From: Pontiellaceae bacterium B12227
Lineage (GTDB): Bacteria; Verrucomicrobiota; Kiritimatiellia; Kiritimatiellales; Pontiellaceae
Assembly (NCBI GenBank): GCA_029432775.1
Contig: JAROAZ010000011.1
Span: 1 to 64,000, forward strand
Direction: 5' to 3'
Length of the DNA: 64,000 nucleotides
Part shown: positions 34,069-42,471 of the stretch, one piece after another
Layout of the letters: each line of letters begins with the position of its first letter
How positions within the stretch are numbered: position 1 is the stretch's first letter
Translations under genes and position numbers: made by a program
Notes under the pieces: model-generated
Seen by the model: only the letters and a program-made list of their open reading frames with translations
What the model was told of the DNA's origin: nothing
Databases searched by the model: none

Positions 34069-35400
34069 TTACTTGTTCCGATTGTCGATGACTCGTTTGG
34101 CTTTACCCATGGACCGTTCAATCGTGTTGGGTTCCACCAGTTTCAGTTTCACACGAATGCCGAGGATATGGGCAATGGCATCGGAGAGCTGTTTATGTAC
34201 GGCTTCCACGCCCCGGATCGTATCGGTAAACACATCGGCGGTGACTTCCACCTGAACTTCCATCTGGTCCATGCCGCCATCGCGTGTTAGAACAATCTGG
34301 TAATGCGGCAGCGTTTCTTCCACTTTCAGCAGGGCGGCTTCGACCTGCGACGGGAAGACGTTTACGCCGCGGATGATAAACATGTCGTCCGAGCGGCGGG
34401 CAATGCGGTTGATGCGGCGGATGGTCCGGCCGCATCCGCATTTTTCGGTGATCACGCTGGTAATGTCATGCGTGCGGTAGCGCATTACCGGCATCGCCTT
34501 TTTGCTTAGGGTGGTGATGATCAGTTCGCCTTCTTCACCATCGGGCATCGGTTCATCGGTTACCGGATCCACGATCTCAATCATGAAGTGGTCTTCAAAA
34601 ATATGCAGCCCGTGCTGCTCTTCACAGGCCATGCCGACACCGGGGCCTATGATTTCGGAGAGACCATAAATGTCGAGCGCTTTGATGCCGGTTTTTCCTT
34701 CAATATATTCGCGCATTTCATCCGACCAGGGCTCGGCGCCGAAAATGCCGGCCCGCAGTGGAAGATCTTCCCATTTGATGCCCATTTCTTCGGCATACTC
34801 GATCAGGTGGAGGAAATAACTGGGCGTGGCGCAGATGGCGGTGGTGCCGAAATCGCGCATCACCATAATCTGGCGTTCGGAGTTTCCTCCGGAGATTGGA
34901 ATCACCGTGGCGCCCAGCGCTTCCGCGCCGTAGTGTGCACCAAGACCACCCGTGAAAAGGCCGTAGCCGTAGGCATTCTGGATGATGTCGCCACTGTGGA
35001 GTCCGGCACAGGCAAACGAGCGGACCATGACTTCTTTCCACACTTCAATATCTTCGTCGGTATAGGCCACAACAATCGGCTTGCCGGTGGTGCCGGAGGA
35101 TGCGTGAAGACGAACGACTTCGTTCATGGGAACGCAGAAGAGGCCGTAGGGGTAGGTGTCGCGAAGATCACTTTTCTGCGTGAAGGGCAGTTTCCGGACA
35201 TCTTCCAGACATTGGATATCTTCCGGCTTTACTCCGTTGGCATCCATACGCTCCCGGAACAACGTCTGGTTTTCGTAAGCATGTTTGGTTATGGCCCGAA
35301 GGCGTTGAAGCTGAAGCGTGCGAAGTTGCTCTTCGCGCATATAGTCCGGGGCTGAGGACGGGTGGACCAGGCTTTCCCGGTCATTCCATTGTGCGTGCAT
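34069..35400 (-). CDS. paaK: Phenylacetate-CoA ligase family protein (2)
   Basis: A second, 443-residue PaaK-type ligase, clearly homologous to the first: LHASSGTTGKPIVVAYT, AYGYGLFTGGLGAHYG, IYGLSEIIGPGVG and the CGRTIRRINRIARRSDDMFIIRGVNVFPSQVE region. ATG 35400 gives the standard start (MHAQWNDRESLV); the frame runs upstream to 35499 without support. With IorAB it could convert indole-, phenyl- or hydroxyphenyl-acetyl-CoA to the acid with ATP gain. Two ligases may differ in substrate range. Confidence 0.9.
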   Translation of the reverse strand: MHAQWNDRESLVHPSSAPDYMREEQLRTLQLQRLRAITKHAYENQTLFRERMDANGVKPEDIQCLEDVRKLPFTQKSDLRDTYPYGLFCVPMNEVVRLHASSGTTGKPIVVAYTDEDIEVWKEVMVRSFACAGLHSGDIIQNAYGYGLFTGGLGAHYGAEALGATVIPISGGNSERQIMVMRDFGTTAICATPSYFLHLIEYAEEMGIKWEDLPLRAGIFGAEPWSDEMREYIEGKTGIKALDIYGLSEIIGPGVGMACEEQHGLHIFEDHFMIEIVDPVTDEPMPDGEEGELIITTLSKKAMPVMRYRTHDITSVITEKCGCGRTIRRINRIARRSDDMFIIRGVNVFPSQVEAALLKVEETLPHYQIVLTRDGGMDQMEVQVEVTADVFTDTIRGVEAVHKQLSDAIAHILGIRVKLKLVEPNTIERSMGKAKRVIDNRNK

Positions 35401-35551
35401 GGCTGTACCTTTCACTAAAGTTAACGAACCGAAAACAATTACTAAAGATAGGGATTTATAGCAAGGTATTGAGCGTGGCAAATCAAAAGAATTGCGCACT
35501 TGTTAATGCCCGGTAAGGTGATCAGCAGCTCCGTCTATTCTTCGTGGCCTT

Positions 35552-35587
35552 TAAAAAAAGAACAGGGCGAGGAGTTTATCCTCGCCC
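35552..35587 (-). terminator. Terminator after the ferredoxin gene
   Basis: A 9-bp stem (GGGCGAGGA/TCCTCGCCC, 565-573 and 579-587 of kilobase 35) with loop of five bases, followed on the minus strand by TGTTCTTTTTTT. It lies 31 bases past the ferredoxin stop. Confidence 0.85.
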
Positions 35588-35617
35588 GTACAGTAAAACG
35601 ATCAGTTGAAACCGGGG

Positions 35618-35806
35618 TCAGTCCTGATGCGAGATCGCCTGCGCCGGACAGTTTTCTTCGGCTTTCAGCGCGCTCGCCTGGAATTCTTCTGTCACCGGAT
35701 CCATTTTTACTTCGGAATACCCGTCCGGGAATTCAAAGACTTCCGGGGCAATGCCGTTACAGGCCTCACAGCCGACACACAGATCCTTATCTACACTGAA
35801 TTTCAT
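35618..35806 (-). CDS. Small 4Fe-4S ferredoxin
   Basis: The 62-residue protein has one cluster motif, CVGCEAC (Cys10, 13, 16) with the fourth ligand in NCPAQAI (Cys53). The acidic body is typical of monocluster ferredoxins. It sits beside the IorA/IorB genes, divergent from the thioesterase gene, and is a plausible electron acceptor for that oxidoreductase, which lacks its own ferredoxin domain. AGGAGAA lies just upstream of the start. Confidence 0.9.
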   Translation of the reverse strand: MKFSVDKDLCVGCEACNGIAPEVFEFPDGYSEVKMDPVTEEFQASALKAEENCPAQAISHQD

Positions 35807-35985
35807 CTTATTCTCCTTCGATGGTTAGATTATCAAACTGGTATTTCCCTGCGGATTTAACTCAGGATAGAGGATTCAAAAGAAAAAGGTCAACCTTCTC
35901 AATGGAAATTACCTACACTCCATAAGTGGTTGAAACGTCGACCGAAAACAGGTTTAATGCGCTCTTATTTTCTTTGAGGAAATTT

Positions 35986-36399
35986 ATGTTCAGTCATACC
36001 TGCCAACTTAGAGTGCGTTACAGCGAATCGGACCAAATGGGGACGTTCTACAACTCACGCCTGCTGGAATGGATGGAAGTGGGGCGCTCGGAACTGACCC
36101 GCGCGGCCGGCAAATCGTATGCGGAATGGGAAGGTGCTGGCGTGATGGCCCCGATTGTTGAGGCGAACCTGAAGTTTAAAGGTCGCGCCGGTTACGACGA
36201 CCTGCTGAACCTGGAAACCTGTTGCGAACGAGAAGGGCGCGCCCGGTTAAAATTTAATACGGTCATAACGATGGCCGAAACGGGACAGCCGGTGGCGGAA
36301 GGATTTACCATCCATGCGCTGACCAGCCCCGAAGGAAGACCGATCCGGATACCGGGTTGGATTGAAGATTTACTAAATGGAGAGAAACATGAGCAGTGA
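35986..36399 (+). CDS. YbgC/4-hydroxybenzoyl-CoA-type thioesterase
   Basis: The 137-residue hotdog-fold protein hydrolyses acyl- or aryl-CoA. It has RVRYSESDQMGTFYNSRLLEWMEVGRSEL, in which the catalytic aspartate of the family is visible in ESDQMG. ATG 35986 has GAGGA upstream; the longer frame from 35926 has none. Its last codons overlap the iorA start by 11 bases, so it is translated with iorA. Confidence 0.85.
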   Translation: MFSHTCQLRVRYSESDQMGTFYNSRLLEWMEVGRSELTRAAGKSYAEWEGAGVMAPIVEANLKFKGRAGYDDLLNLETCCEREGRARLKFNTVITMAETGQPVAEGFTIHALTSPEGRPIRIPGWIEDLLNGEKHEQ

Positions 36400-37984
36400 A
36401 CGTAAACTGATGAGCGGCAACGAAGCCGTTGCACTGGGAGCCAAACACGCCGGCTGTGCGCTGGGCGTTGGATATCCCGGAACACCATCTACTGAGATTC
36501 TGGAAAACTATTCAAAACTGGAAGATTGCAAGGCTCAGTGGTCGCCCAATGAAAAAGTGGCGCTTGAAGTCGGCATCGGCGTGGCCTTTGCCGGCACCCG
36601 CACCCTCGTTACCATGAAACACGTTGGTGTGAATGTCGCCGCCGACCCGTTGTTTACTGTGGCCTACACCGGCGTGACCGGCGGTATGGTGCTGGCGGTG
36701 GCCGATGATCCGGGCATGGCTTCTTCCCAGAACGAACAGGATTCCCGCAACTATGCCCGGGCAGCCGGTGTTCCCATGCTCGAACCGGCCGACTCGCAGG
36801 AAGCCTATGAAATGACCAAGCTGGCGTTCGAAATTTCCGAACGTTGGAACCAGCCGGTCATCCTGCGTCTCTGCACACGGGTTTGCCATTCCAAGACCAT
36901 TGTTGTTCCGTCGGATTCGAAAGACGTTCCTCCGGCCAACTATGTGCGCGACATTAAAGAACGCGTCATGATTCCGGCCTACGCCCGCCCGGCCCACAAA
37001 AAACTCCGCGCCAAACTGGCCGATATGGAAAACTGGAACTGCACCGAAGGCCCGAATCCAATCATTGGAAACGGCTCCAGGCTCGGCATCATTGCCAATG
37101 GCGTTGCCGCATTGCACGCCCAGGAAGCCGCACCGGATGCGAAAGTGCTGAAACTCGGCATGGTGTATCCGCTGCCGATGAAAGCCATTCTGGAATTCAT
37201 TGATTCTGTGGACGACTGTCTGATTGTGGAAGAAGGTGACCCCTTCATTCAAACCGAAGTACAGGCCGCCGGCGGCAAGGTTCGTCCGCGCATGGAACGC
37301 TATCGTTATGGCGAGCTGAATGTGCCGCGTGTTAAGCGCATTGTGGATGGCGACGATTCCGAAGAAGCGGCTCCGCCGCGCGGTAAGCCACCGCAACTGT
37401 GCGACGGCTGCCCGCATCGCGCCAGTTTCCAGCTGCTGAAAAATATCGGTTGCACCATCACAGGCGACATCGGTTGCTACACGTTGAGTGTGCTGCCGCC
37501 GTTCGAAACCATGGACACGTGCATCTGCATGGGCGGTTCCATCGGCATCGGTCTCGGCATGCGCCATGTACTGCCGGAGGATCAGGCGCGCAAAGTGGTC
37601 AGTGTCATCGGCGATGGAACCTTCATGCACAGCGGCCTGACCGGGGTGGCGGAAATGGTTTATAACCGCCCGAAGTATGGCCACGTGATTGTGATTCTCG
37701 ACAACGGCACCACGGCCATGACCGGTTTGCAGGAACACCCGGGCACGGGTAAATCCCTGACCCATATCCCGACCGGAAAGACCGTGTCGCTCGAAACAAC
37801 CTGCGAAGCCATGGGTGTTGATAACGTGGTGATTCTTGATCCGTCCCGTGAAACCGAAGCCTTCGAACAGGCGGTCAAAGATGCCATGGCATCCGACGAC
37901 CTGACCGTCATCATTGCGCGCCGCCCCTGCATCCTTGCAGTGGTTCGCGACGCAAAATTCGAACGGGGTGAAACGGTTCGCTAG
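36389..37984 (+). CDS. iorA: Indolepyruvate ferredoxin oxidoreductase alpha subunit
   Basis: The 531-residue subunit uses thiamine diphosphate to oxidise aryl pyruvates to aryl-CoA. N-terminal GVGYPGTPSTEILE, KHVGVNVAADPLFT and DDPGMASSQNEQDSRNYA match pyrimidine-side domains; QLCDGCPHRASFQLL, GDIGCYTLSVLPPFETMDTCICMGGSIGIGLG and SVIGDGTFMHSGLTG mark the TPP part. It ends right after RRPCIL, where other IorA proteins (about 600 residues) continue with a two-cluster ferredoxin domain, so that domain is missing. ATG 36389 has GGAGAG upstream. A near copy of the palindrome lies at 37056-37070. Confidence 0.93.
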   Translation: MSSERKLMSGNEAVALGAKHAGCALGVGYPGTPSTEILENYSKLEDCKAQWSPNEKVALEVGIGVAFAGTRTLVTMKHVGVNVAADPLFTVAYTGVTGGMVLAVADDPGMASSQNEQDSRNYARAAGVPMLEPADSQEAYEMTKLAFEISERWNQPVILRLCTRVCHSKTIVVPSDSKDVPPANYVRDIKERVMIPAYARPAHKKLRAKLADMENWNCTEGPNPIIGNGSRLGIIANGVAALHAQEAAPDAKVLKLGMVYPLPMKAILEFIDSVDDCLIVEEGDPFIQTEVQAAGGKVRPRMERYRYGELNVPRVKRIVDGDDSEEAAPPRGKPPQLCDGCPHRASFQLLKNIGCTITGDIGCYTLSVLPPFETMDTCICMGGSIGIGLGMRHVLPEDQARKVVSVIGDGTFMHSGLTGVAEMVYNRPKYGHVIVILDNGTTAMTGLQEHPGTGKSLTHIPTGKTVSLETTCEAMGVDNVVILDPSRETEAFEQAVKDAMASDDLTVIIARRPCILAVVRDAKFERGETVR

Positions 37985-37989
37985 GGCGA

Positions 37990-38135
37990 ACCTCAATCTC
38001 TAAATCCCAATCCCTAAATCCTGAACAAATTCAAATTGGTAAGGGTTCAATGGTCGAAAAGTTTGAGATTCGGTTTTTCAGATTGGGATTTGTTTAGGTT
38101 TTAGAAATTAGATATTAGGATTTAAATCCTGAAAG
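37990..38135. repeat. Imperfect inverted repeat between iorA and iorB
   Basis: The 159-base spacer contains AAATCCCAATC and its exact reverse complement GATTGGGATTT, with further weak pairing of AAATCC and GGATTT units at both edges. A GGTCGAAAAG element similar to the next spacer is in the middle. No coding frame is seen. Confidence 0.5.
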
Positions 38136-38143
38136 GATTAAAA

Positions 38144-38623
38144 ATGAGTGAAGTAACAAATGTAAAATTTGCCGGACTCGGCGGGCAGGGGATCCTGACC
38201 TGCACGGACATTCTCGGTCGGGTGGTATTTGATCTGGGCAACGATGTGAAAAAGGCCGAAGTACACGGCATGAGCCAGCGCGGCGGTTCAATTACCTCCG
38301 ATCTGCGGTTCGGTGAAAAGGTGCTGAGTCCAATGATCTCCGCCGGGCAGGCGGATTATCTGATCGTGCTGGGCGAAGACCAGATTGAGCCGAACCAGCA
38401 TTTCCTGAAAGACGGTGGAATACTCGTTAAGCCATCCGACTTTGATGCAGGAAAGCTCACCAACAAGCGAACGCTGAATGTGGCCCTGCTCGGCGCACTG
38501 AGCAAGCACATGGACTTTTCGGTGGAGCAGTGGATGGGCGCGATTCGCGGCCAGTTCCCGGAACGTTTGCTTGAAGTGAACGAAAAAGCTTTTATGACCG
38601 GGCGCGGAGAATTAGCCGAGTAA
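38144..38623 (+). CDS. iorB: Indolepyruvate ferredoxin oxidoreductase beta subunit
   Basis: The 159-residue gamma-type domain has VKFAGLGGQGILTCTDILG, AEVHGMSQRGGSITSDLRFG and DYLIVLGEDQIEPNQHFLKDGG, as in IorB and 2-oxoacid ferredoxin oxidoreductase gamma subunits. It is shorter than the usual IorB (about 190 residues), lacking some of the C-terminus. It pairs with IorA, 160 bases upstream; GAAAGGA precedes the start. Confidence 0.92.
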   Translation: MSEVTNVKFAGLGGQGILTCTDILGRVVFDLGNDVKKAEVHGMSQRGGSITSDLRFGEKVLSPMISAGQADYLIVLGEDQIEPNQHFLKDGGILVKPSDFDAGKLTNKRTLNVALLGALSKHMDFSVEQWMGAIRGQFPERLLEVNEKAFMTGRGELAE

Positions 38624-38644
38624 CCGATAATTGGTCGAAAGTCT

Positions 38645-38684
38645 AAAGGTCGAAAGTTCAAGGTCTGCTTGACTTTCGACCTTT
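38645..38684. repeat. GGTCGAAAGTC hairpin after iorB
   Basis: AAAGGTCGAAAGTTCAAG and CTTGACTTTCGACCTTT are reverse complements apart from one extra T, with a 5-base loop. Additional degraded units of the same kind flank it from 38636 to 38700. Similar units recur at 63671-63728. Confidence 0.65.
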
Positions 38685-38728
38685 GACATTGAGACCTTCG
38701 ACCTGTTGTTAAACCGGAGGGCTTAAAG

Positions 38729-39145
38729 ATGAGTGCTGAAAATATTAAGAAACTGATTCGTGAAAACGATAACCTGGGGAATCACCTTGGCGTGAAATTA
38801 ACCACGGTGAGCGAAGGCCGGGCATGGGCTGAACTGAAGATTGAAAAGTGCCATCTGAATGCCGCCGGAGTCTGCCACGGAGCCTCCATTTTTGCGCTGG
38901 CGGATATTGCGCTGGCCGCAGCATCCAATTCGTATGGGAAAGTGGCTCTGCTGACCAACGGGAATATTCAGGTGTTTCATGCCACGCAGGTGGGCGACAC
39001 TTTAACCGCTAAAGCTAAAGAAATATCGGCCAGCCGGAAGCTGGCGCACTATCGGATTAAGGTAACCAATGCCGCAGACGAACAGGTTGCGGTGTATAAC
39101 GCGACTGTTTATAAGACGAGCACACCGCTTCCGAATTCGGACTAG
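38729..39145 (+). CDS. PaaI-family hotdog thioesterase
   Basis: The 138-residue protein belongs to the hotdog-fold PaaI thioesterases: HLNAAGVCHGASIFALADIALAAASN carries the active-site N-x4-HG motif, and LLTNGNIQVFHATQVGDTLTAKA follows. Such enzymes release CoA from aryl-acetyl-CoA thioesters. It is the last gene of the aryl-acid group and its transcription likely ends at 39182. GGAGG is upstream of the start. Confidence 0.9.
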   Translation: MSAENIKKLIRENDNLGNHLGVKLTTVSEGRAWAELKIEKCHLNAAGVCHGASIFALADIALAAASNSYGKVALLTNGNIQVFHATQVGDTLTAKAKEISASRKLAHYRIKVTNAADEQVAVYNATVYKTSTPLPNSD

Positions 39146-39162
39146 TTCCGGTCATTGGAATT

Positions 39163-39177
39163 TTCCAATGCCTGGAA
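39163..39177. repeat. Dispersed palindrome copy left of the terminator
   Basis: TTCCAATGCCTGGAA. A one-mismatch copy (TTCCGGTCATTGGAA) precedes it at 39146-39160. Confidence 0.85.
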
Positions 39178-39181
39178 AATA

Positions 39182-39215
39182 AAAAAAGCGCGCCCCTTTC
39201 GGAGTGCGCTTTTTT
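39182..39215. terminator. Bidirectional terminator between paaI and the porin gene
   Basis: A-run plus GCGCGC pairs with GTGCGC plus T-run around a short loop, giving a stem of about 12 bp that works as a terminator in both directions for two convergent genes. It is bracketed by palindrome copies (39163-39177 and 39219-39233). Confidence 0.85.
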
Positions 39216-39218
39216 GGT

Positions 39219-39233
39219 TTCCAATGATTGGAA
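39219..39233. repeat. Consensus palindrome right of the terminator
   Basis: TTCCAATGATTGGAA, ending two bases before the 3' end of the porin gene (which reads from 40509 down to 39235). Confidence 0.9.
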
Positions 39234-39234
39234 A

Positions 39235-40509
39235 TCAGAACTGGTAGCTGAGTTCTGCACGGAGGAACCAGGCCGTTTTGTCCTGCTGATCCTCGGTGTA
39301 GTAATCGCCCGGTTGAAGCATTTCCGCCAGGAAATGCCCGAATAGTTTATCTTTGTCGGACAGCATTTTTTCACGGATGGTGAACTTGTTCCACCAGGTG
39401 AACAGCAGGCCGCGCTCGTTGCCGCCGCCCGGGCCGTTTTCTTCCGGCGCATACATGTAGCCCAGCAACAGGTTCGATTGCAGTTTTTTCATCGGGCTGA
39501 GGGAGATGTCGATGTGCGGCATGCTCACGTTGGACCAGCGGCCAACCCCGCCGTCGGCCGGGGTATAGGAATAGACGTAGAGCTCAGAATACTGAGGCCA
39601 GCGCGAGAAGAGCGGATTCCATTCCAGCGACAGGTGGTACCAGCCCAGACCGATTTTCGCTTTTTCGGTGATGTTCCAGTTTGCGAGCGCGTCGACCATG
39701 AAGGCCGTGTCTTCTCCGTCCGACTGATAGGCATATTCGAGATTGCCGTCGAGGTGGTCGTTCAGTTTGGGCATCAGGCGACCGCCGATGGTGTTTACGT
39801 TTTCGAAGTCAGTCGTGCTGTCTTCTTTGGTTTTGAGGAGCCAGTACGCTTCCCACGGCATCTTTTTGTTGCTGTTGTTTTTAATGTATAACCCTCCGCC
39901 GGCTTCAGCGCCGTCATAGGTCGGATCGGTGTTCCAGATGAGGTTGCGGTTCTGGGTGTGCAGTGCCAGTTCATTTTCCGCCTGCGTGTACATGGCAAAT
40001 AAATCAATCGTGGTGTCTTCAATGCCGGTGTAGGTTAATTTGGCGGCGTCGAAATAGATGGTACGCGATCCATCCATCGGTGTGCCATCGAGAATCAGCT
40101 TTCCGGTACCGTAGATCATGTCCTGCCGGCCGATACGCAAATCGAAGAGGTCATGCGAGTAGTGCATGAACAGGTTGTCGACCACCGTTTCATCGAAGGC
40201 ACTCCAGTTGTCGGCCCGGTCGCCGGTCTGCTGTGTGCGGAATTCATTCACCACACGCCCCCGGAAATACAGGTTGTCGGTGGGATGCAGCTCGGCCCAG
40301 AGGCGGGTGCGATAGCGCTGGAAGCTGCTTTCCTGATAATTAGCCCCAACGGAGGTTGGTACATTATTCATATAGACGGTACGCAGGCGGAAATCGCCGC
40401 CCCATTTAACCTGATCCGCCTTCTTTTCTGTTGTAGTGGCTTCTTCGGCAGCAAACGATGCTCCGCACGAAATTGCAGCCATAGTCATTATGATGTATTT
40501 CAGTTTCAT
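39235..40509 (-). CDS. AlgE-like outer-membrane porin
   Basis: A 424-residue protein with a signal peptide (YIIMTMAAISCGASFA) and a beta-barrel body: KWGGDFRLRTVYMN, SFQRYRTRLWAELHPT, FRGRVVNEFR and repeated alternating aromatic strands, ending in YQF as outer-membrane proteins do. RIGRQDMIYGTGKLILDGTPMDGSRTIYFDAAKLTY is the family's recognisable middle. It resembles the alginate-export-type barrel family. It is encoded next to two symporters and may admit an anionic solute; the substrate is unknown. Confidence 0.8.
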   Translation of the reverse strand: MKLKYIIMTMAAISCGASFAAEEATTTEKKADQVKWGGDFRLRTVYMNNVPTSVGANYQESSFQRYRTRLWAELHPTDNLYFRGRVVNEFRTQQTGDRADNWSAFDETVVDNLFMHYSHDLFDLRIGRQDMIYGTGKLILDGTPMDGSRTIYFDAAKLTYTGIEDTTIDLFAMYTQAENELALHTQNRNLIWNTDPTYDGAEAGGGLYIKNNSNKKMPWEAYWLLKTKEDSTTDFENVNTIGGRLMPKLNDHLDGNLEYAYQSDGEDTAFMVDALANWNITEKAKIGLGWYHLSLEWNPLFSRWPQYSELYVYSYTPADGGVGRWSNVSMPHIDISLSPMKKLQSNLLLGYMYAPEENGPGGGNERGLLFTWWNKFTIREKMLSDKDKLFGHFLAEMLQPGDYYTEDQQDKTAWFLRAELSYQF

Positions 40510-40522
40510 TGCTTCCCCTAGG

Positions 40523-42166
40523 TTATTTGGTTCCCATGCACTTGTCTAAATGGTCTGACGTCATTTTCTTTGTGAAGAGCGATACGACGATCGTTACAAT
40601 AATCGCGATCGGAAGTCCGATGATCAGCGGGTCGACAAAGGCCCAGACGATGGGGCCGGTTTTGGCAAAAACCTCTTTCCCGTCCACCAGCGAGATGGCC
40701 AGTGAGCGGGTGCCGAAAAACTTATTGCAGAGCAGCAGGGCGGTCGCGGCTTTCTGTTCCACAAAACAGATCCAGAACATACTGGAAAGCGATCCGCTCA
40801 GCAGGCCGGCGATGGCTCCCACCTTGGTAATACCGCGACTCCAGAGCGCGCCGACATACATGGGAAGGAACGCGCAGGCGCAGAGGCCGAAGAAGATGGC
40901 GGTGCCGCGCGCTACGATGGCGGTACCGGTTTTTCCGAACTTCAGTTCCATGATGTAGCTGAGATAGACTGAAATCAGGATGCCACCGAGTACCCCGATC
41001 CGGGTGGCGAGGATTCCGCTACCGCCTTTTTTCTTTCCCATCGATTCTTCCACGAGGTCACGTCCAAGGGAGGTGCCCATTACATGGAACTGACTGCTCA
41101 GCGTGCTCATGGCCGCGGAGATCAGGGTGAGCATAAACAGAATGCTGAACCATTCCGGCATGGCGCTCTGAAGATACATCGGAATGATGGCTTCGACATC
41201 GCCTTTGGCCGCAACGATGGAAACCTTACCCAGCGTTTCCTGGAAATGAACGTTCGAGAGGGCGCCGACAATGAAGGCCACGCCGGTCATCATCATAATA
41301 AAGACACCGCCGATCGGGATGGCGCGGTTGAGTTCCTTGCCGCTTTTAACGGTCATGTAGCGCACGGCCAGCTGAGGCTGCGCCAGTACGCCGATGCCGA
41401 CGCCCATAATAATGGTACTGACCAGCGTCCAGGATAACGGAGACCCGAACTTGGGCATCGAGGTCCAGCCCTGATGACCGCCGGCCAACAGTTTTTCCGG
41501 AACCAGTGCCGTCATATCGGTCAGGCTTTGGTGTGCCGCGGAAACGCCGCCCATTTTAGTATAGGTCAGGATGAGCAGAGCGAGCATGCCGAACAGCATG
41601 ATGGTGCCCTGCAGTGCATCCGTATACATGACGCCTTTAATGCCGCCTGCAATCACGTAGATGGCAATAATAACGGAGAACATCAGCAGGGCCGCATTGT
41701 AGTCGATGCCGAGCTGAGACGAGATATATTTCACCGCCCCGGTTAAAACGGCCGACGCATAAAGCGGGATGAACATGAAAATGATGACGGCTGACGCGCC
41801 CTGAATAAATTTTGACTGGAACCGTCTGCCCAGCAGTTCCGGAAAGGTGTGTGCATCAAGCCGCAGACCCATCCGCCGGGTTCGGCCGCCGAAGATCCAG
41901 AAGGCAATAAAGATACCGATCAGGATATTCATGACAGTAAGCCATAACAGGCCCATTCCGAACACGCCGGCGGCTCCGCCGAAACCGACGATGGCGGAGG
42001 TGCTGATAAAGGTGGCTCCGTAGGACATGGCCATGACGTACGGGTGAACGGATCGTCCTCCCAGCATGTAGTCGGTGGCTGACTTGGTGGATTTAAAGCC
42101 CCGGAACCCGAGGTAGGCGATTACGCATAGATATGCGACGACAATGATAATCATCCAAATAGACAT
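40523..42166 (-). CDS. Sodium/solute symporter (SSS family), copy 1
   Basis: A 547-residue protein with about 13 membrane segments. The SSS signature is visible as GLRLDAHTFPELLGRRFQS, VIAGGIKGVMYTDALQG and GVLAQPQLAVRYMTVKSGKELNRA. Family members carry sugars, carboxylates or amino acids with sodium. It follows 9 bases after a gene for a 58-residue single-pass partner (42176-42352). Copy 2 at 42471 is very similar along its whole length, so this is a tandem duplication of the two-gene module. Confidence 0.92.
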   Translation of the reverse strand: MSIWMIIIVVAYLCVIAYLGFRGFKSTKSATDYMLGGRSVHPYVMAMSYGATFISTSAIVGFGGAAGVFGMGLLWLTVMNILIGIFIAFWIFGGRTRRMGLRLDAHTFPELLGRRFQSKFIQGASAVIIFMFIPLYASAVLTGAVKYISSQLGIDYNAALLMFSVIIAIYVIAGGIKGVMYTDALQGTIMLFGMLALLILTYTKMGGVSAAHQSLTDMTALVPEKLLAGGHQGWTSMPKFGSPLSWTLVSTIIMGVGIGVLAQPQLAVRYMTVKSGKELNRAIPIGGVFIMMMTGVAFIVGALSNVHFQETLGKVSIVAAKGDVEAIIPMYLQSAMPEWFSILFMLTLISAAMSTLSSQFHVMGTSLGRDLVEESMGKKKGGSGILATRIGVLGGILISVYLSYIMELKFGKTGTAIVARGTAIFFGLCACAFLPMYVGALWSRGITKVGAIAGLLSGSLSSMFWICFVEQKAATALLLCNKFFGTRSLAISLVDGKEVFAKTGPIVWAFVDPLIIGLPIAIIVTIVVSLFTKKMTSDHLDKCMGTK

Positions 42167-42175
42167 GTTTCCCCC

Positions 42176-42352
42176 TTAAAGCTCTTCTTCGACACGGTCT
42201 TCTTCTTCGGCCCACTGACGAATTTCTTCCTCAGGCTCCTCGACGGTGTCGTCGACATTCCACTTCAGTGCGCCCCATACGAGGCACAGCAGTGCACTCA
42301 CAATACAGAGCAGGTAGGCGAGAACCACCCATCCATCTTCAATCCCCAACAT
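42176..42352 (-). CDS. 58-residue symporter accessory protein, copy 1
   Basis: A short frame on the minus strand encodes 58 residues: MLGIEDGWVVLAYLLC, a hydrophobic span (VVLAYLLCIVSALLCLVWG), then an acidic tail with EEPEEEIRQWAEEE. It starts with ATG 42352 and stops 9 bases before the symporter start. Small single-pass proteins with this arrangement are known partners of SSS symporters. The nearly identical copy at 44145-44321 and conservation of the tail support it being real. Confidence 0.85.
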   Translation of the reverse strand: MLGIEDGWVVLAYLLCIVSALLCLVWGALKWNVDDTVEEPEEEIRQWAEEEDRVEEEL

Positions 42353-42429
42353 AAAGCCCCCATGTGTTAATCCATTTTTAGGTAATGGAGAATATACTTA
42401 ATAATAATGCTTACAACCAGTCGGTATAT

Positions 42430-42471
42430 TAAAAAATATTTTCAAAACCCTCATAATGTTTATCAGGGTTT
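42430..42471 (-). terminator. Terminator-like hairpin after symporter copy 2
   Basis: AAACCCT and AGGGTTT (42445-42451, 42465-42471) form a 7-bp stem; on the minus strand it is followed by TGAAAATATTTTTT. It overlaps the end of symporter 2 and separates the two modules. Confidence 0.55.

Noticed and set aside
36512..37996. 494-codon open frame antisense to iorA
   Set aside because: It mirrors the full length of iorA, is rich in His/Arg/Phe as expected of a shadow frame in GC-rich coding DNA, and has no motif.
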